Source: CAZNNH01 sp964574335
Lineage (GTDB): Bacteria; Acidobacteriota; Vicinamibacteria; Fen-336
Direction: 5' to 3'
Assembly (NCBI GenBank): GCA_964574335.1
Contig: CAZNNH010000070.1
Location: 1-27,558 of the forward strand
DNA: 27,558 nucleotides
Numbering within the stretch: the first letter of the stretch is position 1; each line of letters starts with the position of its first letter. The translations under genes and the position numbers were made by a program. Below the pieces are notes generated by a model. The model saw nothing but the letters and a program-made list of their open reading frames with translations, was not told the origin of the DNA and searched no databases. Shown here piece after piece: positions 7,952-14,414 of the stretch.

Positions 7952-8952
7952 CGTGACCCTCCCTCATCGTGGCGGGGCGAATAGACGTGGACGGTGCGGG
8001 AGAAGGGATCCAGCACCAGCACCCGTCCGCTGGGATCGGTGGCCACGTCGCGCGCCGACGGGTCCTCTCCCAACGTGGTCTCGTCGGCGATCACGGACTG
8101 GAGCTCGCCGAACGTGGAGTAGACCTTGACACGGGCGATCCCCTTCTCGCTGGTGACGAAACGACCGTCGGGCAGCACCGCGAAGTGGGCCGGGTTGCAG
8201 CACCCGCTGAACCCGTCCACCTCGAACGAGGCCTGGCCCCACGCGCTCACCAGCGTGCCGTCGTCCCAGTAGGTCTCGATCCGGTGGCGGCCGGTGTGGG
8301 CCACCCGGAGCAGGCCGTCCTTCCCGATCGCCACGTCGAAGTAGGGGCTCGGGATGATGAAGGCGGGCTTCTCGGAGCGCAACGCCTGGGCCTCGATCCG
8401 GCCGCGTAGCCGACCGTCCGGTCCATAGCGCCACACCGTCCGGTGGCGCGCGTCGGCCACGAACACCACGCGCTCGGTGACCGCCACGGAGGTGAGCAGG
8501 GCCTCCGGCTCCGGGGGCTCCCAGGTGGCGTGTGAGACCCCGGCCGCGTCGTAGACGGCGACGTGGTCCCCCAGCCCCACGTAGACGTCGCCGGCCGGCG
8601 AGACGGTCAGGCAGGAGGAGGCGGCGGGCAGCTCGGTAGCGCCGAGGCGGTCGCCGTCCCGGTCCAGCACGAGGAGCTGGTGCGCCCCTCCCACGTAGAT
8701 GCCGCCGTCCGGCCCCGCCGCCAGGGCGTGGACCTCCTCGAGCCCGGTGGAGATCACCGCCACCTCGGCGAAGCTCACCAGCTCGGGGTGGGGCCGCGTG
8801 AACCGCTCGACGTGGTACTCGAACTCGGATCCCAGGGTGGTCTCGCCCGGGGCGGCCAGCCGCCACACGGCCAGGGAGACGCCGAGAAGCGCCAGCGCCA
8901 GCAGCGCCAGGACCAGACGTGAAGGGCGGGCCGCCACCGGCTGCGGGCTCAT
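7948..8952 (-). CDS. Membrane-anchored NHL-repeat beta-propeller protein
   Basis: 334 residues from the ATG at 8952, chosen because it makes an ATGA overlap with the preceding stop; an in-frame reading to 9036 would overlap that gene by about 90 bp. A hydrophobic helix at about 12-31 is an uncleaved anchor or signal. Residues 60-330 contain NHL-type blades (for example GPDGGIYVGG at 80-89 and PDGRFVTSEKG at 261-271). A GFSGCCNP motif (247-254) places two adjacent cysteines on a propeller loop; cysteines are otherwise rare (one more at C114). The propeller is expected to be periplasmic. NHL propellers usually bind proteins or ligands, so a scaffold or sensor role in the complex is plausible. 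No enzyme signature is seen. Confidence 0.82.
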   Translation of the reverse strand: MSPQPVAARPSRLVLALLALALLGVSLAVWRLAAPGETTLGSEFEYHVERFTRPHPELVSFAEVAVISTGLEEVHALAAGPDGGIYVGGAHQLLVLDRDGDRLGATELPAASSCLTVSPAGDVYVGLGDHVAVYDAAGVSHATWEPPEPEALLTSVAVTERVVFVADARHRTVWRYGPDGRLRGRIEAQALRSEKPAFIIPSPYFDVAIGKDGLLRVAHTGRHRIETYWDDGTLVSAWGQASFEVDGFSGCCNPAHFAVLPDGRFVTSEKGIARVKVYSTFGELQSVIADETTLGEDPSARDVATDPSGRVLVLDPFSRTVHVYSPRHDEGGSR

Positions 8953-10343
8953 CCCTCTTCCCTCACGTCCAGACATCGCATCCGGGTCAGGTCGCGCACG
9001 ATCAGCCGCCCGCCGGCCAGCGCCATCGGGCCCCACGAGTCGTGCCCGTCCTCGAGCACCTGGGCCTCGCCGAGCAGCTCGAAGGATGAGGGCGAGGCCT
9101 TGGCCAGCGTGAGGAGGCCGGTGTCGTTCATGACGAAGATCAGGCCGTCGGCGATCAGCAGCGGTCCCAGCCCAAAGCGGTGGCGAGGACCGCTGGTCCA
9201 GCGGACCCGCCCCTCCGGGGTCAGGCAGACGAGCTGGCCGTCGGGCCGTACGCCGTAGAGGTGCCCGTCGTAGAAGATCGGGGTCTGCTGAGTGGCGCCG
9301 AAGACGTCCGGGGCGAGCCGGTAGAGGGTCTCGTGAGTCAGGCCCTCACCCTCGGGACGCAGCCGCAGCATCAGGCTGCCGGCGTCGTAGCCGCCCGAGA
9401 AGAAGAAGCGGCCGTCGCCCAGCCCGACCGGGGTCGGGATGGCGGCGATGCTGATCCGCCAGTCGCTGCTGTCCCACAGCAGCGCACCGTCCTCGGCCGC
9501 CACGGCGGCCACCCCACCGCTGGCGCAGTACAGGTAGGCCCTCCGGTCGCCGATGGTGAACGGCAGGACCGACGAGTGGGTCATCTGCCAACGTCTGGGG
9601 TTGTTCGCCCGCCACAGCCGCTCGCCGGTCCGCAGGTCGACCGCGATCATCAGCGCGTCCGGGCCTCCCGGGGCCAGAATCACCCGGTCCCCGTCCACCA
9701 GCGGGCACTGCCCCGCGTACCAGGGCGGCACCGTGGCGCCCAGCTCGGCCACCAGGTCGACCGCCCAGGCGAGCTGGCCCGACTCCGCGTCGAGGCAGGT
9801 CACGTGGCACTTCGGCCCCAGGCCGACCACCACCCCCCCCGCCACGGCCGGCACGGTTCGGCTCATGCCGTGGTTGCGCTTGGTCTTGACCGGGTAGCTG
9901 TAGCGCCAGATCTCGCGACCGTCCTGGAGCGAGAGGCAGCGGAACGTATCGGCCTGGGCCCCCCGATCGTAGTCGAGGACATAGACGCGGCCGTGCTCGA
10001 CGGCGGCGCCGGCGTGCCCCTCGCCCACCTCCACCGACCACAGCCGCGGCGGGCCGGCGGGTCCCCAGGAGCGAGCCAGCCGGACCGCCTCATGGCTGAT
10101 CCCATCGAGCCGGGGACCACGGAACCCCGGCCACGACCCGGGCAGGTCGCTGGGCTCCCCGTCGGCCTGGGTCAAGGTGCCGCTCTCGGCCAGCGGGACC
10201 ACGGCCACGGGGGGAACGCTGTCGGCCCCGGGCAGCCGTGGCTCGGATCGGATCGGTCCCGGCAGCAGGTTCGCGATCGCGAGAGCGGACGCTCCGACGA
10301 CGGCAACCGCGCCGGGGATCAGTGTGCTGGCTCGAAGCGGCAT
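8949..10343 (-). CDS. PQQ-like beta-propeller protein, first gene of the redox operon
   Basis: 464 residues from the ATG at 10343. An in-frame ATG further out (10400) would take in the palindrome at 10366-10378 and is less likely. A hydrophobic segment at about 8-27 is a signal or anchor. From residue 70 (GSWPGFRG) come PQQ-like blades with recurring Trp and Gly positions such as LQDGREIWRY and LRTGERLWRA. Known relatives are BamB-like and PQQ-repeat proteins without bound PQQ; I see no quinoprotein active-site signature. It stands at the head of the eight-gene unit and is divergent from the multiheme cytochrome gene. It resembles the 585-residue propeller of the same operon in fold but lacks that protein's three-helix region. 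Confidence 0.85.
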   Translation of the reverse strand: MPLRASTLIPGAVAVVGASALAIANLLPGPIRSEPRLPGADSVPPVAVVPLAESGTLTQADGEPSDLPGSWPGFRGPRLDGISHEAVRLARSWGPAGPPRLWSVEVGEGHAGAAVEHGRVYVLDYDRGAQADTFRCLSLQDGREIWRYSYPVKTKRNHGMSRTVPAVAGGVVVGLGPKCHVTCLDAESGQLAWAVDLVAELGATVPPWYAGQCPLVDGDRVILAPGGPDALMIAVDLRTGERLWRANNPRRWQMTHSSVLPFTIGDRRAYLYCASGGVAAVAAEDGALLWDSSDWRISIAAIPTPVGLGDGRFFFSGGYDAGSLMLRLRPEGEGLTHETLYRLAPDVFGATQQTPIFYDGHLYGVRPDGQLVCLTPEGRVRWTSGPRHRFGLGPLLIADGLIFVMNDTGLLTLAKASPSSFELLGEAQVLEDGHDSWGPMALAGGRLIVRDLTRMRCLDVREEG

Positions 10344-10365
10344 TCGCCCTGCGTCGATCGCCCCC

Positions 10366-10378
10366 GGCACATTGTGCC
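10366..10378. promoter_or_regulatory. Perfect 6-1-6 palindrome, candidate operator
   Basis: GGCACATTGTGCC is a perfect inverted repeat 22 bp upstream of the operon's first start codon (10343) and inside the divergent region shared with the cytochrome gene. On the minus strand it includes CACAAT, which could serve as a -10 element. A regulator bound here could control the redox operon. No matching known operator is claimed. Confidence 0.35.
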
Positions 10379-10416
10379 AGGCGACACCCCGCGGCGCCAC
10401 CCCCGGGCCGCAGGGC

Positions 10417-10431
10417 GGGGTGTATCATCGC
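10417..10431 (+). promoter_or_regulatory. Candidate -10 region for the hexaheme cytochrome gene
   Basis: TATCAT at 10423-10428 matches TATAAT at five of six positions and is preceded by TG. The expected start would leave a leader of nearly 60 nt containing the ribosome site GGAGGG (10481-10486). I see no good -35 element. The 15-base context recurs almost exactly upstream of the gene at 12905. Confidence 0.35.
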
Positions 10432-10492
10432 AGCACTCGGCCAGACCGGCGTGAGCCCGCGGTCGGAGACCACCGCCTCCGGAGGGAACCAG

Positions 10493-11920
10493 GTGCGCAA
10501 CTTCATCTATCTTGTCACCCGCAACCCGATCAGTTTGGCCGGGACCAGCCTGACCACGATCAGCGCGGTCCTGTTCCTGACCCTGTTCGCGATCGAGCAG
10601 GTCGGCTTCCACGGCGGCCCCTACCTGGGCATCCTGGCCTTCCTGGTCCTGCCCGCCTTCTTCGTGCTGGGGCTGCTGCTGATCCCGGTGGGCTTCTGGC
10701 GCGAGCGGCGCCTCACCCGGCTGGCCGAGGAGCGGGGCGAGACGCCGCGCCGCTTCCCGGTCATCGACCTCAACCAGGACAAGGTCCGGGTCATCCTCGC
10801 GGTCTTCTCGCTGGCGACGGCCGTAAACGTGGCGATCGTGGCGGTGGCCACCTACAAGGGCGTGGAGGTGATGGACTCCACCGAGTTCTGCGGCGCCGCC
10901 TGTCATTCGGTGATGACGCCGGAGTACACCACCTACAAGCGCTCCCCGCACGCCCGGGTGGCCTGCGTCTCGTGCCACATCGGGCCGGGGGCCAACTGGT
11001 TCGTGAAGTCGAAGCTGTCGGGGTCCTGGCAGGTGGTCTCGGTGATCTTCAACCTCTACCCGCGGCCGATCTCGGTCCCCGTGCACGACCTGCGCCCGGC
11101 CCGTGAGACCTGCGAGCAGTGCCACTGGCCGCAGAAGTTCGTGGGCGACCGCCTGGTGGTGCGGACCCACTTCGCCGAGGACGAGGCCAACACCGAGCTC
11201 AAGAGCGTCCTGCTCCTCAAGATCGGTGGCGTGCGTCCCCGCGGCGCGCATGGGATCCACTGGCACGTCGATCCCGGCAACCGGATCCGCTATCGCTCCG
11301 ACCCCTCCCGCCAGACCATCCACGAGGTCGAGCTGACCCGGCCCGACGGCAGCGTGACCCGCTGGGTGGGGCCCTCCGCCAAGGCGGCCCCGCAAGCGGA
11401 GGGAGCCGAGGCCTCCACCTGGCGCACCATGGACTGCGTCGACTGCCACAACCGCCCCACCCACATCTACCGCCTGCCGGAGCAGGAGGTGGACCTGGCC
11501 TTGGAGGATGGCCGCCTCGACCGCTCTCTGCCCTACCTGCGTCGCGAGGCGGTCAAGGCGCTGAAGGATCCGTACCCGACTCACCAGGCGGCGCGGGAGG
11601 GGCTGGTGGCGCAGCTCGCCACCTTCTACCGCGAGAGCGACCCCAAGCTCTACGCGGCCCGTCAGGCCGACATCGAGCGGGCCGGCCGGGTGCTGGGAGA
11701 CATCTACTGCACCAACGTCTTCCCCGAGATGAACGTGACTTGGGGGACCTATCCCAACCACGTCGGCCACATCAACACCACGGGCTGCTTCCGCTGCCAC
11801 GACGAGGAGCACGCGACCGATTCCGGCGAGACCATCTCCCAGGACTGCGACACCTGTCACACGGTGCTCGCCATGGAGGAGGAGAACCCGGACGTGCTCA
11901 AGGCGTTGCAGGAGGAGTGA
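10493..11920 (+). CDS. Membrane-anchored hexaheme c-type cytochrome, NapC/NirT family
   Basis: 475 residues from GTG, with GGAGGG 6 bp upstream; an in-frame reading to 10238 is discarded because it would run into the divergent gene. Three hydrophobic helices (about 12-36, 43-68, 98-120) precede the heme domain. Heme motifs: CGAACH (133-138, CX3CH), CVSCH (158-162), CEQCH (207-211), CVDCH (315-319), CFRCH (432-436) and CDTCH (452-456). The first four lie in a NapC/NirT-like block containing SPHARVACVSCH and RPARETCEQCH. Family members take electrons from membrane quinol and pass them to periplasmic partners. The gene is divergent from the eight-gene redox operon and is the most likely heme carrier for it. 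There is no nitrate, nitrite or TMAO reductase nearby. The CX3CH first site is seen directly; such sites are known in this family. Confidence 0.9.
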   Translation: MRNFIYLVTRNPISLAGTSLTTISAVLFLTLFAIEQVGFHGGPYLGILAFLVLPAFFVLGLLLIPVGFWRERRLTRLAEERGETPRRFPVIDLNQDKVRVILAVFSLATAVNVAIVAVATYKGVEVMDSTEFCGAACHSVMTPEYTTYKRSPHARVACVSCHIGPGANWFVKSKLSGSWQVVSVIFNLYPRPISVPVHDLRPARETCEQCHWPQKFVGDRLVVRTHFAEDEANTELKSVLLLKIGGVRPRGAHGIHWHVDPGNRIRYRSDPSRQTIHEVELTRPDGSVTRWVGPSAKAAPQAEGAEASTWRTMDCVDCHNRPTHIYRLPEQEVDLALEDGRLDRSLPYLRREAVKALKDPYPTHQAAREGLVAQLATFYRESDPKLYAARQADIERAGRVLGDIYCTNVFPEMNVTWGTYPNHVGHINTTGCFRCHDEEHATDSGETISQDCDTCHTVLAMEEENPDVLKALQEE

Positions 11921-12207
11921 TGGAGATTCAGCTCACCCAGATCGTCACCTGGCTCATCGTCGGCGCCATCGCCGGCACGCTGACCGGGACGCTCGTCACC
12001 CGGCGCCGAAAGGGGTTCGGCACCTTGACCAACCTCGGCGTCGGCCTGGTGGGGGCCTTGATCGGGGGCTTCCTCTTCAAGGTCCTCGGGATCCACCTCG
12101 GTCTGGGCCGGATCTCGGTGAGCCTCGAGGACCTGACGGCGGCGCTGTTCGGCTCGCTGCTCTTCCTTTTCGGCGTGTGGGTGGCCCGCCGCAGGAGCCG
12201 GCGCTGA
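11920..12207 (+). CDS. GlsB/YeaQ/YmgE-like small membrane protein
   Basis: 95 residues; the ATG overlaps the cytochrome stop as TGATG, so the two are translationally coupled. Three hydrophobic, glycine-rich segments (about 7-25, 38-57, 69-90) with GAIAGTLTGTLV and GVGLVGALIGGFLF match the transglycosylase-associated/GlsB family, whose members are inner-membrane stress proteins of unclear function. It ends in an Arg-rich tail. Coupling to a multiheme cytochrome is unusual and may reflect a role in membrane maintenance around the complex, but that is only inference from position. Confidence 0.8.
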   Translation: MEIQLTQIVTWLIVGAIAGTLTGTLVTRRRKGFGTLTNLGVGLVGALIGGFLFKVLGIHLGLGRISVSLEDLTAALFGSLLFLFGVWVARRRSRR

Positions 12208-12220
12208 CCGAGCCCGCCCA

Positions 12221-12271
12221 GGGGACATGACCGGGTTTCTCGGATGGCCTGGAAACCCGGATCGTGTCCCC
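12221..12271. terminator. Long near-perfect hairpin between convergent genes
   Basis: Arms 12221-12239 and 12252-12271 pair over 19 bp with one G-U wobble and one bulged A, around a 12-nt loop. The ends read GGGGACA and TGTCCCC. It lies 13 bp after one stop and 10 bp before the other of two converging genes, so it can act as a bidirectional terminator, although there is no T-run. The long stem with symmetric GGGGACA ends also resembles a small palindromic repeat or miniature element. Confidence 0.6.
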
Positions 12272-12281
12272 CGTGGCGGGG

Positions 12282-12905
12282 CTACTCGGCGGCCAGAAGC
12301 TGCGGCGCCCGAGACACCAGGCCCTGCTTGATGTCCTCCTGCAACGGCTGGGCGCCGACGTAGAGGCCGAACAGGGCCGTCGAGAACGCCTTGCTCTCGA
12401 TGGGCGGTTTGACGGCCCCCACCATCGTGGTCTGCAGGATCCCCCCCTGGGCCCAGTGCAGCACGCACTCCTCGCCGTCCTTGACCTCGGGGAAGTAGCT
12501 GACGAAGCGGTCGAGCAGCGTCTTGTCGGTGCGTTCGGCCAGCGCCTCACGCATGGAGCTCTGGACCCGGCTCGCCCCCACGTCGCGCACGAACTTGAGC
12601 ACCAGCCGCTTCTCGAAGTCGCCCGACGTCAGCTCGTCGAAGAAGGCCGGCGAGCTCTCCTTCCCCTTGTAGGCGAGAAGCGGTCCCTTGAGCGCCTCGT
12701 CGCTCACGTAGAGGCCCACCGCATAGACCTTGGCTCGGATGAAGAGGATCTTCTTGACCCGCAGCCCGACGCCCAGGAGCGTCATCCCGTCGGCCTTGGC
12801 GGCGAACTTGACGCCGGTGGCGGGCTCGGCCACCTCCTCCTGAGCCAGAAGCGGCGGGGCAACGAGGCACGCGATCACCGAGGCTACGGCGACGATCTGC
12901 TTCAT
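12282..12905 (-). CDS. Exported chalcone isomerase-like protein
   Basis: 207 residues from ATG with GGAGG just upstream. A Sec signal peptide is clear (hydrophobic 4-20, cleavage probably after A21 in LLAQ). The mature chain has the chalcone-isomerase-like pattern: GVGLRVKKILFIRAKVYAVGLYV, then LVLKFVRDVGA, then a C-terminal segment SKAFSTALFGLYVG. Bacterial members are generally thought to bind a lipid or small ligand rather than catalyse flavonoid chemistry; they are secreted and short like this one. It is convergent with the cytochrome pair and divergent from the lipoprotein gene. The substrate is unknown. Confidence 0.82.
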   Translation of the reverse strand: MKQIVAVASVIACLVAPPLLAQEEVAEPATGVKFAAKADGMTLLGVGLRVKKILFIRAKVYAVGLYVSDEALKGPLLAYKGKESSPAFFDELTSGDFEKRLVLKFVRDVGASRVQSSMREALAERTDKTLLDRFVSYFPEVKDGEECVLHWAQGGILQTTMVGAVKPPIESKAFSTALFGLYVGAQPLQEDIKQGLVSRAPQLLAAE

Positions 12906-12962
12906 GAGACCTCCTCCCGGCGGCTGTTTCCTTGTGGACCCGTGGCACGGGCCGGCGGTGGC

Positions 12963-12978
12963 GCGATGATACCACCCC
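12963..12978 (-). promoter_or_regulatory. Candidate -10 region for the chalcone isomerase-like gene
   Basis: Read on the minus strand, GGGGTGGTATCATCGC contains TATCAT (12971-12966) about 60 bp before the start codon, leaving room for a leader with the GGAGG site. The same string, one base shorter, precedes the hexaheme cytochrome gene. No -35 element is evident. Confidence 0.35.
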
Positions 12979-13039
12979 GCTTGCCTGAGCCAGGACGCCC
13001 GCGTGCTGGGGCGAGTGGTGACGTGGTGACCCGCATGAG

Positions 13040-13067
13040 TTGCGAGCCCACCAAATCCTGATAAGAT
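13040..13067 (+). promoter_or_regulatory. Promoter for a probable leaderless mRNA (lipoprotein gene)
   Basis: TTGCGA (13040-13045), a 16-bp spacer and TAAGAT (13062-13067). Only 9 bp separate the -10 box from the ATG at 13077, so transcription should start two or three bases before the codon. There is no room for a ribosome-binding site. Confidence 0.55.
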
Positions 13068-13076
13068 AGTCCGCTA

Positions 13077-13532
13077 ATGTCGGCGGGGTCGCGAGGGCGG
13101 TGGGCGAGTTGGCGGTGCCTGCTGCGTCCGGCGTGTCTGCTCCTGCTGGCGACCTTCGCCGTCGGCCTGGCCGCCTGCAGCGACAACACGAGCGGCCCAT
13201 CCACGATTCCGTCGGGCCTCTGGAAGCTGGGCACGCTCCAGCGTGCCGACTGGAGTGTCGTGACCATCGAAGATCCTGAGAAGTTCACGGCCGAGTTCGG
13301 GAGCGACGGTCAGGTCTCCGTCCGTGCCGACTGCAATCGGTGCGGCGCTTCCTACGAAAGCGCCGGCGGGACACTGAGCCTCGGCCTGATGGCGTGCACG
13401 CTCGCCTACTGCGCGAGCGCCCCCCTCGACACGGAGTACGCCAGCGTCCTTCAGGGCGCCCAGAGCTACGACGACTCGGGGGACGCGCTCACCATCCGCG
13501 GTCCGGGCGGCACGCTCCAGTTCCACCGCTAG
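13077..13532 (+). CDS. META/HslJ-like lipoprotein
   Basis: 151 residues. A signal peptide with lipobox LAAC (31-34) predicts lipidation at C34. Residues 45-150 fit a META/HslJ domain: a WKL start, ADCNRCGASYES at 84-95 corresponding to the usual GCN-R-x-x-G-x-Y block, and LSLGLMACT (100-108) corresponding to L-x-F-x-x-x-x-x-T. Unlike typical HslJ it has four cysteines in the domain (C86, C89, C107, C112), which could form two disulfides in the periplasm. The start codon lies just behind a promoter, so the message is probably leaderless. HslJ-type proteins are linked to envelope stress or antibiotic tolerance, but the role here is unproven. Confidence 0.75.
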   Translation: MSAGSRGRWASWRCLLRPACLLLLATFAVGLAACSDNTSGPSTIPSGLWKLGTLQRADWSVVTIEDPEKFTAEFGSDGQVSVRADCNRCGASYESAGGTLSLGLMACTLAYCASAPLDTEYASVLQGAQSYDDSGDALTIRGPGGTLQFHR

Positions 13533-13547
13533 AGGAGGTTCGATCCG

Positions 13548-13805
13548 ATGGGATTGTTGCGGCCGAGGGAAGAGCGACCGACGCGGGGCTCCAGGATCCG
13601 CCCCTACAGCGTGCTGCGCTGCCCGCTGAACGGCCACCAGGTGGGGCTCTGCCGAGGGTTGTGCACGCCCTCCGTCGAGGGGATCGGGCTGTGCGGGCGG
13701 ATCGCCGCCCACCACCTGGTGGGCCGTACCCAGGCGGCCATCCGGGAGTACGCTCGCCAGCACTCCGTCTTCAATCCCGACGGGGCCGAACGCCCGCCCC
13801 GATAG
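13548..13805 (+). CDS. Small conserved-looking cysteine protein, function unknown
   Basis: 85 residues, beginning 15 bp after the lipoprotein stop with a strong GAGGAGG at suitable spacing, so translation is credible. It has no signal peptide or membrane segment and should be cytoplasmic. The core CPLNGHQVGLCRGLC (25-39) then GLCGR (47-51) provides C25, H30, C35, C39 and C49, a set that could bind zinc. The N-terminus is Arg-rich and the end is Pro/Arg-rich. I recognise no named family. Probably co-transcribed with the lipoprotein gene. Confidence 0.6.
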   Translation: MGLLRPREERPTRGSRIRPYSVLRCPLNGHQVGLCRGLCTPSVEGIGLCGRIAAHHLVGRTQAAIREYARQHSVFNPDGAERPPR

Positions 13806-13891
13806 ACCGGTTCCCGTCGATCCTCACGTGATAAGCTGTCGCGGGAGTCGCCGCCATCTCGACTTGGCGGCTCGTGTGCGCGGTCTCGGCC

Positions 13892-14275
13892 ATGCGGGCA
13901 ACTCATCCAGCACCGCTCTCCGGCCATCCGTCATCCCAGCGTGTGCTGGCGGCATCCCTGCTCGTCTTGCAGGCCATCGCGCTCGGCGCGCTGTTCCTCG
14001 CCGAGGCCGGCACCCAGGTGCCCTTCTGTTGCCGCAACGGCTGTTGCTGCGCAGACGGAGACGGAGACGCCGTCTGCCTCCGGCCGCGCTGCCACTGCCG
14101 CGGCGAAACGCCCGCGCCGGCGACGCTGAGCCTGGAACCGGCGATCCTGCCAGCACCGGAGCCGCCTCCGTCGCCGCGTGACTCCGGCGAGCTGACGCCG
14201 GCGCTGACGACCCGGGCGCCCGACACCCACCCGACGCCAGCCGAGCCCCCTCCGCGGAGCTCCCTCTTCTCCTAG
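13892..14275 (+). CDS. Small exported cysteine-cluster protein, possible copper binder
   Basis: 127 residues from ATG 13892; an in-frame GTG at 13874 is an alternative, and neither has a clear ribosome site. A hydrophobic segment (about 18-37) looks like a signal or anchor. It is followed at once by eight cysteines in 24 residues (C46, C47, C51, C52, C53, C62, C67, C69) plus H68, then a Pro-rich tail without structure signals. Such a patch could bind soft metals. The next gene is a TonB receptor with copper-binding signatures, which supports a metal role. Coding status rests on the organised motif and position; the Pro-rich end is low-complexity. Confidence 0.5.
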   Translation: MRATHPAPLSGHPSSQRVLAASLLVLQAIALGALFLAEAGTQVPFCCRNGCCCADGDGDAVCLRPRCHCRGETPAPATLSLEPAILPAPEPPPSPRDSGELTPALTTRAPDTHPTPAEPPPRSSLFS

Positions 14276-14308
14276 TCGCGCGCCTCGATCGCCGCTCACG
14301 AGGGTACT

Positions 14309-14337
14309 GGGTCGCCACGTCTGCTGCGTGGTGACCC
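14309..14337 (+). promoter_or_regulatory. Stem-loop in the leader of the TonB receptor gene
   Basis: GGGTCGCCACG (14309-14319) pairs with CGTGGTGACCC (14327-14337): 11 bp including one G-U pair, 7-nt loop. It lies between the cysteine-cluster gene and the receptor, about 77 bp before the receptor start, without a following T-run. It may attenuate or separate the two genes. No known riboswitch class was recognised. Confidence 0.4.
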
Positions 14338-14414
14338 CGCGACACCTCTCGAGAGAGCGAGCCTCAACGGCGAGCAGCCGTGCCTGATCCCGTGGTCGGC
14401 AGCAGGAGGAGAAG

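Noticed and set aside
1778..10343. Complex I (nuo) operon
   Set aside because: Only NuoE/NuoF-like parts are present, fused and with HydB-type additions; no membrane pump subunits (NuoH, L, M, N).
4132..10343. PQQ-dependent alcohol or glucose dehydrogenase
   Set aside because: The propellers show PQQ-like blades but no catalytic Asp/Ca-binding signature or cytochrome partner fusion.
5861..11920. Periplasmic nitrate reductase or nitrous oxide reductase locus
   Set aside because: NapG-, NapH- and NapC-like carriers occur, but no NapA, NapB, NosZ, NosD or maturation gene is present.
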